Positions 54,385 through 63,512 of a DNA stretch of 64,000 nucleotides are shown here, piece by piece. The position numbers were made by a program, and so were the translations under genes. The DNA comes from Streptomyces sp. NBC_00078. Lineage in GTDB: Bacteria > Actinomycetota > Actinomycetes > Streptomycetales > Streptomycetaceae. The notes under the pieces were generated by a model. The model did not search any database. It was not told where the DNA came from and worked only from the letters and a program-made list of their open reading frames with translations. Numbering within the stretch: the stretch's first letter is position 1; the number at the start of each line of letters is the position of its first letter. Where the stretch lies: contig NZ_JAPELX010000001.1 of assembly GCF_026343335.1 (NCBI RefSeq), positions 3,844,001 to 3,908,000 of the forward strand, given 5' to 3'.

Positions 54385-55146
54385 ATGGGCAGGAGCCGCA
54401 GAACCATTCCGGAAGAGCTTCTACTGCTGGCGTTGGACCCGACCACGGGTACCACCGCGCAGCCGCAGTCGCTCGACCTCGGTCTGGCCGGAGCACAGCT
54501 AGTGGAGCTGGCGCTGGCCGGACGGATAGCCCCAGACGGGGATCGTATCGCCGTGGTAGCCCCACGGCCGACTGGAGATCCAACTTTGGACTGCGCGTTG
54601 GAGTTGCTGCGAAGGCGTGGCGCTCCCGTACGTGCGGTGAACTGGATTGGCGGGCCGCGTCTCGGGCTGCGCCAGACCTACCTCTCGCATCTGGAGCGGT
54701 GCGGCATGGTGCATGCCGTGGCGGGTCAGATGTGCGGAGTGCTGCCAACGACTCGCTACCAGGCGACGGACACCGAAATCAGCCGGGAGATCAAGGCCCG
54801 ACTGGATTCCGCGATCCGCACCGGCGTACCGCCGGACCCGCGGACCGCTGCGCTCGCCGCCCTGGCACACGCGGTCGGCCTCGGCAAGCATCTGTACCCG
54901 GGCAACGAGGGCCGGTCCTCACGTTCCCGGTTGCGGGATCTGATCAGGCACGACCCGATGGGCGGCCTCGTGGCGCACGCCGTGATGGACGTCCAGAACG
55001 GCGTGGCGGCCCAGCCGCGCCGCAGCCCGGCACCGGCTCCGGCCGGCCGCCAGGCCGTAGGCCCGGGCAGGTCCGCACCGGAACCGGCTCGTGGCGTTCC
55101 GATGCAACCGCACCGCGGTTCGATGGCGCGCGTCGTGGCCCACTGA
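54385..55146 (+). CDS. GPP34 (GOLPH3/Vps74-like) family protein
   Basis: This 253-residue protein has the GPP34 pattern: IPEELLLLALDPTTG, SLDLGLAGAQLVELALAGRI, DPTLDCALELLRR, YLSHLERCGMVH and TAALAALAHAVGLGKHLYPG. A Pro/Ala-rich tail follows residue 210. In eukaryotes the family binds phosphoinositides. Streptomyces carry several copies of unknown role. It is divergent from the DD-carboxypeptidase. Confidence 0.92.
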   Translation: MGRSRRTIPEELLLLALDPTTGTTAQPQSLDLGLAGAQLVELALAGRIAPDGDRIAVVAPRPTGDPTLDCALELLRRRGAPVRAVNWIGGPRLGLRQTYLSHLERCGMVHAVAGQMCGVLPTTRYQATDTEISREIKARLDSAIRTGVPPDPRTAALAALAHAVGLGKHLYPGNEGRSSRSRLRDLIRHDPMGGLVAHAVMDVQNGVAAQPRRSPAPAPAGRQAVGPGRSAPEPARGVPMQPHRGSMARVVAH

Positions 55147-55545
55147 GCCGCAGTCCCACGACGAGCAGCACGAACCACAGCAGCACGCACGCACCATCAC
55201 AGCATCACGTCATGACCCGCACCACGCACCGCAGCACCAGCACCACGCACCGCCGAGCGCCGCACCGAGCCTGAGAAGGCAGTCCCCATGAACCGGTACG
55301 GGAGCCGCTGGTCCGCGCGGGGCGGCGGGGCCGTTGCGCCACATCCGATCGTTCGGATGCCGTAACGGTTCCGCCGCCCCGCGCGGCCGCATGTGGAGGA
55401 CGAAAAAGGCGAACTGGCGTGTGTGCAGCGCATATCCCCTGTTTCCCAGCGGTAGTAAGCACCTTGGTGGCAGTCTGCTCAACAGCAGATACGCAAAGTG
55501 GCAAATTACAGCCAGCGCAGGCACGCAGCCGGAGGTGCACGTCCC
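55147..55545. other. 399-bp intergenic with CA-rich tract and large hairpin
   Basis: Bases 55150-55265 are a CAC/CAG-rich low-complexity tract. The long hairpin is listed separately. A 25-codon ORF from 55288 runs into the hairpin and is probably chance. Confidence 0.5.
55313..55386. promoter_or_regulatory. 74-nt extended hairpin
   Basis: 26-base arms (55313-55338 and 55361-55386) pair with about three mismatches, and the loop contains a further seven-base stem (55342-55348 with 55353-55359). There is no U-run on either strand. It may stop read-through from the GPP34 gene or shape the 5' region of the XRE gene. Confidence 0.7.
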
Positions 55546-56403
55546 GTGGCGTCCAATGTCAATCCCACCGTCAGGCGACGCCGGTTGGGCCAGGAGCTGC
55601 GTCGGCTCCGTGAGCTCAAGGGCATGACGGCCGAGGAAGTGGCGGAGCGGCTGCTGGTGTCGCAGTCGAAGATCAGCCGGCTGGAGAACGGACGGCGCAG
55701 CATCAGCCAGCGCGACGTCCGCGACCTGTGCGGGGTGTACGAGGTGGAGGACCACCGGATCGTCGACTCGCTGATGCAGATGGCCAAGGACTCGCGCCAG
55801 CAGGGGTGGTGGCACTCCTTCGGCGACATCCCCTACAGCGTCTACATCGGGCTGGAGACGGACGCGGCGAGCCTGCGGGTGTACGACCCCCAGGTCGTTC
55901 CCGGTCTGCTCCAGACCCGGCAGTACGCGGAGGCGCTGATCGCGGGCGCGTTGCCGGAGACGGCCGCCGCCGACGTCGAGAAGCGCGTCCAGGTGCGTCT
56001 GCGCCGGCAGGAACGAATCATCGCCCCGGAGAACCCGCTCCGGCTGTGGACGGTGATGGACGAGGCGGCGCTGCGCCGGGTGGTGGGCAACCGCTCGCTG
56101 ATGCGCGACCAGTTGGAGCACCTCGTCGAGCAGTCGCAGCTGCCGCACGTCACCGTGCAGGTCATCCCCTTCGAGATGGGCGCCCACCCGGGTCTCAACG
56201 GCCAGTACGCGATCCTGGAGTTCCCGGACGCGGCCGACTCCAGCGTGGTCTACATCGAGGGCGTCACGAGCGACCTGTATCTGGAGAAGGCCAACGACGT
56301 GCAGAAATACAGCGTGATGTACGAGCACCTGCGCGCGCAGGCCCTGAACACGGACCAGTCACGGCAGTTCATCGCGGACATCGCGAAGGACTACGCCCGC
56401 TGA
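55546..56403 (+). CDS. XRE regulator with DUF5753
   Basis: From GTG 55546 (GGAGGTG upstream) it has 285 residues: a HTH (GQELRRLRELKGMTAEEVAERLLVSQSKISRLENGRRSI) and a DUF5753 domain (VYDPQVVPGLLQTRQYAEALI, VMDEAALRRVVG, VTVQVIPFEMGAHPGL). These regulators pair with a small DUF397 protein encoded next to them, as here, and the family includes development-linked WhiJ-type regulators. Confidence 0.95.
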   Translation: MASNVNPTVRRRRLGQELRRLRELKGMTAEEVAERLLVSQSKISRLENGRRSISQRDVRDLCGVYEVEDHRIVDSLMQMAKDSRQQGWWHSFGDIPYSVYIGLETDAASLRVYDPQVVPGLLQTRQYAEALIAGALPETAAADVEKRVQVRLRRQERIIAPENPLRLWTVMDEAALRRVVGNRSLMRDQLEHLVEQSQLPHVTVQVIPFEMGAHPGLNGQYAILEFPDAADSSVVYIEGVTSDLYLEKANDVQKYSVMYEHLRAQALNTDQSRQFIADIAKDYAR

Positions 56404-56617
56404 AGCGCCGCACCGTACACCTTGCCGGGGTCCCAGTGGAAGACCCACCTGGAATATGCCATCCAGTCGAGTGAATAGTCGCTTCGAAGGTCGAGGTTGG
56501 CGAGTAGCGTCGATCACGCCACCACACACCAAGGGTTGGCGCAAACCGCGCTGTGGGTTCGGAGACGAATCCGTCGTGCGGTGACAGCAACTCCACAACT
56601 GGTATTTCGGAGCAAAA

Positions 56618-56809
56618 ATGGCAATTCGTCAGGGCGCCACGGACACGTGGACCAAGTCCTCGTACTCCACTGGCAACGGCGCGTGCGTCGAGATCAAGTC
56701 CCCCGTCCGCGCGGCGATGGCCGTCCGGGACTCCAAGGTCCACGAGGGCCCCGTACTGGCTTTCCCGGCCGCCGCGTGGAACATCTTCGTCGGCTCGATC
56801 AAGGCGTAG
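56618..56809 (+). CDS. DUF397 protein
   Basis: This 63-residue protein has the family pattern WTKSSYSTGNGACVEI, VAVRDSK-like AVRDSKVHEGPVLAFPAAAWNIFV. It is the partner of the DUF5753 regulator 214 bases upstream and probably modulates it. Confidence 0.95.
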   Translation: MAIRQGATDTWTKSSYSTGNGACVEIKSPVRAAMAVRDSKVHEGPVLAFPAAAWNIFVGSIKA

Positions 56810-56972
56810 GGGGGAGGATCTTCTGATCCTCGGCCGCATACTCCTTCGACAGTTCCACCAGCAGCACAAGCAGTACAGGAAGAGCCCTCTCGTCCAGCTT
56901 CGCCGTCCTTGCCGAGGGGGCTCGGCTTGTGCCCCGGCGCAGTCGGCCGGCACAGCCGGTCAGCGCGAGCGG

Positions 56973-57218
56973 TCAGCGCAGTCGGTCGACGTACGTGTCC
57001 GTACCGGGCACGGTCGGGACGAACGGCGCCACCAGTTCCACCCTCCCCAGCCCCGCCTCCCGCACCGGCGCGTCCAGGTCCGCGAAATACGCCTCCCAGC
57101 ACTCCCGCGGGTCCGCCTGAAGGAACCACAGCAGGGTCAGCCTCGTCTCCACGCCCTCGACCTGCCTGACGTACGTGACGGCGACGGGGATCGCATATAC
57201 CGATGCGGGTGGTTCGCC
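56973..57218 (-). pseudogene. C-terminal fragment duplicating the 57333 gene
   Basis: The minus-strand frame reads VTYVRQVEGVETRLTLLWFL and on to a stop at 56973, closely matching the last ~75 residues of the 57333-58190 product (MTYVKQVEGVGTRLTLLWLL...; final TGTDRYADELR against PGTDTYVDRLR). The frame has no own start or N-terminal part. The fragment is head-to-head with the intact gene. Confidence 0.85.
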
Positions 57219-57332
57219 GTGGGCGTGGCTGCTGATCCGCATGCCGGTTTGGTGCGCGTGCTCACCAAACTTCGGACGGAGTTGAACGGAATCCCTCTCC
57301 AAATCTGACGCCCAGTCAGGTAAACCGGACTC

Positions 57333-58190
57333 ATGGCAGAGGATGGGACGCACACAGATGAGACCCGCAGCCGCACGTATGCGGAACTGGCCGCCGTTGG
57401 CCCATATGGAGCCGACCTCGGACATGCCCTGATCACCATGGTCGAGCCACACCCGGGCCACGAACGCCAGTACAATCGTTGGTACGAAGACGATCATTTC
57501 ATTGCCGGCGCGATGGCCATGCCGTGGATGTACGCGGGCCGCCGTTGGGTCGCCACCCGGGACCTCCAGCTCCTGCGCTACCCCGAGACCTCCGCCGTCG
57601 CACAGCCCGTGACGGCAGGGTGCTACATATCCGTCTACTGGATGACCGCCGGCCGCTACGCCGACCACATGCGGTGGACCGTCGGCATCAACAAGCGACT
57701 CAACCGCGACCACCGGGTCTTCCAGGACCGTACGCACGTCTTCACCGCCTTCCAGGACCACGTCGTGACCGTCTACCGCGACGGCGACCAAGGCCCCCGT
57801 GACATCCACGCCCTGGACCACCCCTACGCCGGGCTCGTCGTCCAGGTCGTCGACGCCAGGTCCCCCGGCCAGCGCGGGGACCTGCTCACGTGGCTGCGCG
57901 ACGACCACCTTCCCAAGCGGCTGGCCGACTCGCCGGCGGCCATGGTGACCGTCTTCGCGCCGACGCCGCTGCCCCTGGACCGGATGACCTACGTCAAGCA
58001 GGTCGAGGGGGTCGGGACCCGGCTGACCCTGCTGTGGTTGCTCCAGCAGGATCCCCGCGAGATCTGGCGGGACCACTTCGCGGACCTGGACACGGCAGTG
58101 GACGCTTCCGGCCTCGGTGACGTGCAGTTCGTCGCACCATTCATCCCCACGGTGACAGGAACGGACCGTTACGCGGACGAACTTCGGTGA
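57333..58190 (+). CDS. EthD-like dimeric alpha+beta barrel protein
   Basis: This 285-residue protein seems to have two ferredoxin-like repeats: HALITMVEPHPGHERQYNRWYEDDHFIAGAMAMPWMYAGRRWV (about 28-70), and a second from about 165 (YAGLVVQVVDARSPGQRGDLLTWLRDDHLPKRLADSPAAMVTVFAP). The WYEDDHF pattern resembles EthD and related barrel proteins. No cofactor motif is visible. A diverged partial copy lies upstream on the other strand, so the family has been duplicated here. Function unknown. Confidence 0.65.
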   Translation: MAEDGTHTDETRSRTYAELAAVGPYGADLGHALITMVEPHPGHERQYNRWYEDDHFIAGAMAMPWMYAGRRWVATRDLQLLRYPETSAVAQPVTAGCYISVYWMTAGRYADHMRWTVGINKRLNRDHRVFQDRTHVFTAFQDHVVTVYRDGDQGPRDIHALDHPYAGLVVQVVDARSPGQRGDLLTWLRDDHLPKRLADSPAAMVTVFAPTPLPLDRMTYVKQVEGVGTRLTLLWLLQQDPREIWRDHFADLDTAVDASGLGDVQFVAPFIPTVTGTDRYADELR

Positions 58191-58433
58191 GCCCCCTGGG
58201 CAGTCCTTGAGATCTCCGGCGAGCTGCCCGACGTCCGCGCCGACGTCGACCAGGACGAACTCGCCGCCGCCCACACGCTCATCGACAATCGCATCGTCGA
58301 GACGCTCACCGAACATCCCCCGACCACTACCGCCCGCGCACTCGACAAGGCGATCGCCCCAAACAGGAAGGTCACAAGCACCGGGCCCGGGGTAGGCCGG
58401 AGCCGCCCGCTCGATCAGGACGGGAACGCCCTC

Positions 58434-59024
58434 TTAGAACGGGTTGGACGTCCGCGGAGAGGTGCCCCGGCCTCGCGAGCGCATGATCAGTGCGGCGACG
58501 TAGTAGACGCACGGTGTCCCGCCCGGATTCACGTACCCGTGCACCGCGTCCGCGGCAAAGTAGGCCGAGTCCCCCGCCCCCAGCTCCGTCACCGTCCCTC
58601 CGACCGTCAGCCGCAGCATCCCAGACTCCACGAAGACGTACTCGTGGGAACCGGTGGCGTAGGCGGGGTACTCCCCGGCGTCGCAGTACGGGGGCAGGGC
58701 CGAGCGGATCCACTCGAAGTTCACGCCGGGAACCACTGGTGTCAGGATCGTCCGCTGCCAGCCGCCGGGTTCCTCGACGACCTCCTGTTCGGCCGCGCGG
58801 CGCACGCGGACCGACTCGGGCTCGGTGAGCAGATGCGCGGCCGTCACACCGAGCCCCTCAGCGATCCGTGCCAGCACCACGACCGTGGGTGCCTTCCGGC
58901 CACGTTCCACGGAGGACAGCATGCTCACGCTCACCGCCGCCCGGTCCGCGAGGTCCTGAAGGGTCAGGGACTGGCTCAGTCGCAGTTCCTGAATCCGGCT
59001 GCCCAGTGTCGTGAGAGCAATCAT
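58434..59024 (-). CDS. XRE-cupin transcriptional regulator
   Basis: This 196-residue protein has an HTH (LGSRIQELRLSQSLTLQDLADRAAVSVSMLSSVERGRKAPT) and a C-terminal cupin_2 domain (ATGSHEYVFVESGMLRLTVGGTVTELGAGDSAYFAADAVHGYVN). It starts at ATG 59024, 17 bases from the divergent MFS gene, and probably represses both genes through the palindrome in the shared region. Confidence 0.94.
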   Translation of the reverse strand: MIALTTLGSRIQELRLSQSLTLQDLADRAAVSVSMLSSVERGRKAPTVVVLARIAEGLGVTAAHLLTEPESVRVRRAAEQEVVEEPGGWQRTILTPVVPGVNFEWIRSALPPYCDAGEYPAYATGSHEYVFVESGMLRLTVGGTVTELGAGDSAYFAADAVHGYVNPGGTPCVYYVAALIMRSRGRGTSPRTSNPF

Positions 59025-59062
59025 CGTAGTACTATAGCGATGTGATTTTCTCTATAGAGAAA
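59022..59062. promoter_or_regulatory. overlapping divergent leaderless promoters with a 16-bp palindrome
   Basis: Plus strand: TACTAT (59030-59035) is a -10-like box six bases before GTG 59042. Minus strand: TATAGT (59036-59031) is six bases before ATG 59024. The boxes share five base pairs, so only one polymerase can bind at a time, and both mRNAs would begin at or near the start codon. The perfect palindrome TTTCTCTATAGAGAAA (59047-59062) is the likely operator of the XRE-cupin regulator. Confidence 0.7.
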
Positions 59063-60292
59063 CGCCATACCGGCGAGCTGGGCGCCGGTTCCCGGGACGA
59101 ACCGGCCTTACGCCAGGCGCTGATCGCGCTGTCCGTCACGGAGATCGCCAGCTGGGGGACGCTCTACTACGCGTTTCCGGTGAGCCTGCCCAGCATCACC
59201 CGTGCCACCGGCTGGCCGGTCACGGCGACCATGTGCGCCTTCTCCCTGGGACTGGTCACGAGTGCGGTGGCCTGCATCCCGGTGGGCCGGCTGCTGGACC
59301 GGTACGGGCCCCGCTGGGTGATGAGCGCGGGGTCGGTGCTGGGCTGCCTATCGCTGACGGCAGTGGCCACCGCGCCCAGTCTGGCGTGGTTCACGGCGGC
59401 GTGGGCTCTCGTCGGCATCGCCCAGGCCGCAGCGCTCTACCCGCCGGCCTTCGCGGCGCTCACCCGGTGGTACGGCCCACGCCGGCTGCGTCCCCTCACC
59501 CTGCTGTCCCTGGCGGGAGGACTGGCCAGCGTTGTCTTCGCGCCGGTCACGGCCGTGCTCTTAGCCCATCTGGACTGGCGTGCCACGTTCTTGGTGCTCG
59601 CCGCCGTCCTGCTCGTCACCGCCACCCCGCTGCACCTGGTGTGCCTACGGGCGCCCTGGCCCGGGGCCGAGGAGCCACGGCCCGGCACGTCGTTCTCCGA
59701 CATCCGTCCCGTGATCCTCAGCCGAGAGTTCGTCCTGCTGGCGGCAGCCCTGGCACTCGCCGCTCTCAGTCTCTACGCCACGACCCTCAACCTGGTTCCG
59801 TTCCTGGTCGAGAAAGGCCTCGGCACGGGTACCGCGGCCGGGGCCCTCGCACTGTGCGGGACGGGGCAGATCCTCGGGCGGCTCGGATACCCGGCCCTGG
59901 CCCGAAGAACCACCACTCAGTACCGGATCACGGTCCTGTTGACGGCCGGTTCGCTCACGATCGCGTTTCTCGCAGCCGTCCCCGGACCGGTATCCCTGCT
60001 ATGTGCGGCGGCCATGGCGACGGGCGCGGTCCGCGGGATGTTCACCCTTCTGCAGGCCACTGCGGTCAGTGACAGATGGGGAGTTCGGCGGTACGCGACG
60101 CTCAACGCGTTCGCCATCGCCCCCGCCGGAGCCGCGCTCGCGGTGGCACCCGCGGCAGGCGCCCTACTCGCCGCCGGTCTGGGCAGCTATCCCGCCGCGT
60201 TCCTGGTGCTGGCGGCCTGCGTCGCGGTCGGCGCGACACTCGCGTTCGTCTCACCCGGAGGAGATTCACTCGCAGGAGACGGAGGACCATAA
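59042..60292 (+). CDS. MFS transporter (CynX/NimT-like)
   Basis: This 416-residue protein has 12 helices, starting ALRQALIALSVTEIASWGTLYYAFPVSLPSI, with the MFS loop motif GRLLDRYGPRWVM. No other in-frame start lies before helix 1, so GTG 59042 is used, without room for a ribosome site, which supports leaderless translation. The 3' end overlaps the convergent LuxR gene by 27 bases. Confidence 0.92.
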   Translation: MIFSIEKRHTGELGAGSRDEPALRQALIALSVTEIASWGTLYYAFPVSLPSITRATGWPVTATMCAFSLGLVTSAVACIPVGRLLDRYGPRWVMSAGSVLGCLSLTAVATAPSLAWFTAAWALVGIAQAAALYPPAFAALTRWYGPRRLRPLTLLSLAGGLASVVFAPVTAVLLAHLDWRATFLVLAAVLLVTATPLHLVCLRAPWPGAEEPRPGTSFSDIRPVILSREFVLLAAALALAALSLYATTLNLVPFLVEKGLGTGTAAGALALCGTGQILGRLGYPALARRTTTQYRITVLLTAGSLTIAFLAAVPGPVSLLCAAAMATGAVRGMFTLLQATAVSDRWGVRRYATLNAFAIAPAGAALAVAPAAGALLAAGLGSYPAAFLVLAACVAVGATLAFVSPGGDSLAGDGGP

Positions 60293-61192
60293 TAAGCGAT
60301 ATTCCGCAGCCCTCGCCCCCATCTGAAAACGACTACTCACTCCGAGTTTTCCCATGATGTCCGTTACGACCCTCCGCAGCGTTCGCGTGGACACACAGAG
60401 AGCACGCGCCATGGCCTCATCCTTCATGCCGTTCGCCAGCATGCGCAGAATGATCAGCTCGCGTTCGGAGAAATCCTCCAACGAGCTCGCCTCTTCCTCC
60501 TGAACAACTCTTGAGGAAGTCTTGGCGAGCCAGCAATAGTCGAATACCTGGTGCGCGAATTGGCAGGTGCCCGGGTCCGTGATCTCCAGCTGTGAAATGT
60601 CGCCGCCCCGGTCCACCACATGGACGTAGGAAATGCGACGGTCGACGAGCAGGAGACGGAACGGCAGCAGCGCTGCCACCCGGATTTCCACCCCCGCCTC
60701 CTGGAGATCCTGGACCTGCGCCCGTCCGCCGGGGACGTTCACCATCGACTCCGCGCAGATGCATCGAATGCCCACACCCTGCGCGAAAGCCTCCCGCGCA
60801 TACCGCAGCACGTCACCGAAACGGTTCTCCTCCAGATCCGTCGGATCCAGACAGAGCAGCACCTCGGCGGTGGCCGCGGCGAGGGCGCCATCGCCGAAAG
60901 CCCAGTTCACGACCCTGCACTCCGACTCGAGCGGTGCACAATCGGACTGCGGCCCGGCGGGACGCACCAAATCAGCGAGTGTGGACTCCAGTACTTCGAG
61001 GAGCCGATTCTGATCGTGCACGACTTTACGATTGGCGCTGATGAGCTGTGTCAGCATAGCCTCTGCGCCATTTCCGGACTCGTCGGCATCCGATATCGGC
61101 CACGCAGGCTTCCCAGGGAAAACACGGGAAGCCGCCTCACGCCTGCGTAGTGCGTTCGAAAAATCGTACGCCGCTACTTGCTCGAAGGACAA
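60266..61192 (-). CDS. LuxR-type HTH regulator
   Basis: This 308-residue protein has a C-terminal LuxR HTH (FSERELIILRMLANGMKDEAMARALCVSTRTLRRVVTDIMGKLGVSSRFQMGARAAE). The N-terminal ~240 residues have a helical start and a PLD-like or sensor middle (RCICAESMVNVPGGRAQVQDLQEAGVEIRVAALLPFRLLLVDRRISYV). Such regulators often sit at the edge of PKS/NRPS clusters, and two thioesterase genes follow to the right. Confidence 0.9.
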   Translation of the reverse strand: MSFEQVAAYDFSNALRRREAASRVFPGKPAWPISDADESGNGAEAMLTQLISANRKVVHDQNRLLEVLESTLADLVRPAGPQSDCAPLESECRVVNWAFGDGALAAATAEVLLCLDPTDLEENRFGDVLRYAREAFAQGVGIRCICAESMVNVPGGRAQVQDLQEAGVEIRVAALLPFRLLLVDRRISYVHVVDRGGDISQLEITDPGTCQFAHQVFDYCWLAKTSSRVVQEEEASSLEDFSERELIILRMLANGMKDEAMARALCVSTRTLRRVVTDIMGKLGVSSRFQMGARAAEYRLLWSSVSCE

Positions 61193-61395
61193 TGCCGCCT
61201 CCCAGAAGAGCTACGTGCGGCACCTTTGACGCACAACTTCACACGTATTCCTTCAGTGTAGCGAGATCGCTTGTCCAGACAAGACGGCCTGCCACATGAA
61301 CACCGGATGTCCTGAAGTTGCCGTACCGAAACCGCAGATTCCCGGGGACGATTCGTATACACCCCTGCCAATTTCACGGCACGCCGACGAAGAAT

Positions 61396-62739
61396 TTACC
61401 AGCTCCGCCCGGGGCCCCGTGAAAGATTCCCTGTCGCACTGGCAGGTTCCCTGTCATCGGCTGTAACCGTGCGAGGCAGTCGTGTCGCCGTCAACGCCGT
61501 CACCGCACACAAGATCGCCACATACCAGGGAAACAGACCGCCGTTACCGATGGACTTGAGCCACGTACCCACATAGGGAGCGGTGCCGCCGAACAACGCG
61601 ACCGCCCCGGCGTACGGGAGACCGATGCCCCGGCCGCGCAGCTCCCGGGGAAACAGCTCCGCGTTGACCGCTCCGGCGATCGAGGTGTAGGCGGTGAGGA
61701 GGAACATGCCGGCGCACTGCACCGCGAGCACCGACCAGAACGACGAGGACAACGCCGTCAGCAGAGGCACCGTCAGGACCGCGGAGGCGGCGCCGAAAAC
61801 GATCATCATCGGTCTCCTGCCGACCCGGTCGCAGAGGATGCCGCCGAACGGCTGGATCAGGCCGAAGAAGATCAGTGAGACGGTGCCCGCCAGCACGGCG
61901 CTCTCCTTGTCCGCGCCGGCGTTCACCGTGGCGTAGGCGGGCAGGAAGGTGGTCCACAGGTAGAAGGCGACGGTGCCGCCGGTGGTGAGACCGACGACCA
62001 TCAACGCCCGTCGGGGGTGGGCCCGCAGAGCCTCGAACGCGCCCGAGCGCGTCCTCTTCCCCTCCGCCGACCCGGGCTGGAGGGTCTCCTCCGACGAACG
62101 GCGGATGACCAGCCCGACCAGACACAGCACGGCACCCCAGAGGAAGGGCAGCCGCCATCCCCAGCTGTCCATGCCGTCGCCGGTCAGCTGGACGGCGGCC
62201 AATGTGGAGAGGCCGGCCATGATGTGGCCGGCCGACGAGGCCACATACTGGAAGCTTCCGAAGAGCGCGCGGCGCCCGGGCCCGGCGGACTCGACGAGGA
62301 AGGTGACCGCGGCGCCGTACTCACCGCCGAGGGAGAAGCCCTGGATCAGCCGGGCCGCCACCAACAGCGCGGGTGCGAGCGGGCCCGCGGTAGCGTAACT
62401 CGGGGTCAGCGCGATCATCAGGCTACCGAGGCCCATGAGCAGGATCGTCACCATGAGCGCACTGCGGCGGCCGAACCGGTCGGCCCAGGCCCCCATCACG
62501 GCGGCGCCGACCGGGCGGGCGGCGAACGCGATCGCGAAGACGGCGAAGGTGTTGAGCAACGGCACCAGCGGGTCATCCGCCGACTTGGGGAAGACGTCGT
62601 CCGCGAAGTAGACGGCCAGAAAGGTGTAGGTGTACCAGTCGTGCGACTCGACGGTGTGGCCGACTCCTCCGCTCAGCAGCTGGCGCCAGGGCCGTGCCTG
62701 CGGGGCCGCGGTGGCCGGATCCGTGTCTCTCACTGTCAT
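61396..62739 (-). CDS. MHS-family MFS symporter (ProP/KgtP-like)
   Basis: This 447-residue protein has the metabolite:H+ symporter pattern: GHTVESHDWYTYTFLAVYFADDVFP, ARPVGAAVMGAWADRFGRRSALM, LIQGFSLGGEYGAAVTFLVES and LFPRELRGRGIGLPYA. It takes up dicarboxylates, osmolytes or similar. Its ATG overlaps the stop of the first thioesterase gene (ATGA), so it is the downstream gene of that operon. Confidence 0.92.
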   Translation of the reverse strand: MTVRDTDPATAAPQARPWRQLLSGGVGHTVESHDWYTYTFLAVYFADDVFPKSADDPLVPLLNTFAVFAIAFAARPVGAAVMGAWADRFGRRSALMVTILLMGLGSLMIALTPSYATAGPLAPALLVAARLIQGFSLGGEYGAAVTFLVESAGPGRRALFGSFQYVASSAGHIMAGLSTLAAVQLTGDGMDSWGWRLPFLWGAVLCLVGLVIRRSSEETLQPGSAEGKRTRSGAFEALRAHPRRALMVVGLTTGGTVAFYLWTTFLPAYATVNAGADKESAVLAGTVSLIFFGLIQPFGGILCDRVGRRPMMIVFGAASAVLTVPLLTALSSSFWSVLAVQCAGMFLLTAYTSIAGAVNAELFPRELRGRGIGLPYAGAVALFGGTAPYVGTWLKSIGNGGLFPWYVAILCAVTALTATRLPRTVTADDREPASATGNLSRGPGRSW

Positions 62740-63512
62740 GCGTGGGCCTCCCCCGACACCACCGGCATCAGCTCGGACAGAAGTTCCTTGGTGTGCGAGA
62801 ACAGGTAGAAGTGGTCGCCGGGCAGCTCCAGCAGGCGGAAGCTGTCGGTGGTGACCTTGGCCCAGGACTCCATCAGGGCGCGCGGGCTCGCCCGGTCGTC
62901 CCGCCCGGCGAAGGCCAGAACGGGCGCCCGCACCTGCTCGACGGGGACGGTCGGATGGTTCTCCAGCAGCCGGCAGTCGTCCCGCAGTGCCGGCAGCAGC
63001 AGCTCCCGCAGCTCCGGGTCGGCGTAGGCGTCGGCCTGCGGCTGGATGCCCAGGCCGGCGGTCCGGGCGAGGAGGTCCTCGTCGTCGAGCAGATGCAGAC
63101 CGGCGTGGCTGACCTGCAGCGGGCCCTCGCGGGCCGAGACGGCGAGCAGAACGGGCCGCAAGTCGTAGGTGCGCTCCAGCCGTACGGTGACCTCGTGGGC
63201 GAGGACCGCGCCCATGCTGTGGCCGAAGAGTGCCAGGGGGACCTCGCGGCCCGGCCCCGCGGCGACGGCGGCCGCGATGTCGTCCGCCAGCTCCGCCAGG
63301 CTGTGGGCGAAGGGGTGGGCCAGCCGGTCCTCACGGCCCGGATAGCGGGGCGCCCACAACTCGGTGCGCGGCGGCATGTCCTGCGCCCAGGGGCGGTAGG
63401 CGCCGGGCCCGGCACCGGCGTGCGGGAAGCAGAGCAGCCGGACCGCGGGATCCGGCACGGTGCGATGGGCGCGCAGCCACTGGGCCGGATCGGCCCGTCC
63501 CTCATCGCTCAC
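62736..63512 (-). CDS. type II thioesterase
   Basis: This 258-residue protein has the TEII pattern: LLCFPHAGAGPGAYRPWA, ELWAPRYPGREDRL, nucleophile LFGHSMGAVLAHEV, acid in VLAFAGRDDRAS and His in LPGDHFYLFSH. It releases stalled acyl groups from PKS/NRPS carrier proteins. Its start overlaps the stop of another thioesterase gene by four bases. Confidence 0.95.
   Translation of the reverse strand: MSDEGRADPAQWLRAHRTVPDPAVRLLCFPHAGAGPGAYRPWAQDMPPRTELWAPRYPGREDRLAHPFAHSLAELADDIAAAVAAGPGREVPLALFGHSMGAVLAHEVTVRLERTYDLRPVLLAVSAREGPLQVSHAGLHLLDDEDLLARTAGLGIQPQADAYADPELRELLLPALRDDCRLLENHPTVPVEQVRAPVLAFAGRDDRASPRALMESWAKVTTDSFRLLELPGDHFYLFSHTKELLSELMPVVSGEAHA

Noticed and set aside
58191..58433. Frame after the EthD-like gene reading SGELPDVRADVDQDELAAAH
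   Set aside because: It looks mildly protein-like but has no start, no family pattern and an early frame loss; it could be a relic but cannot be supported.
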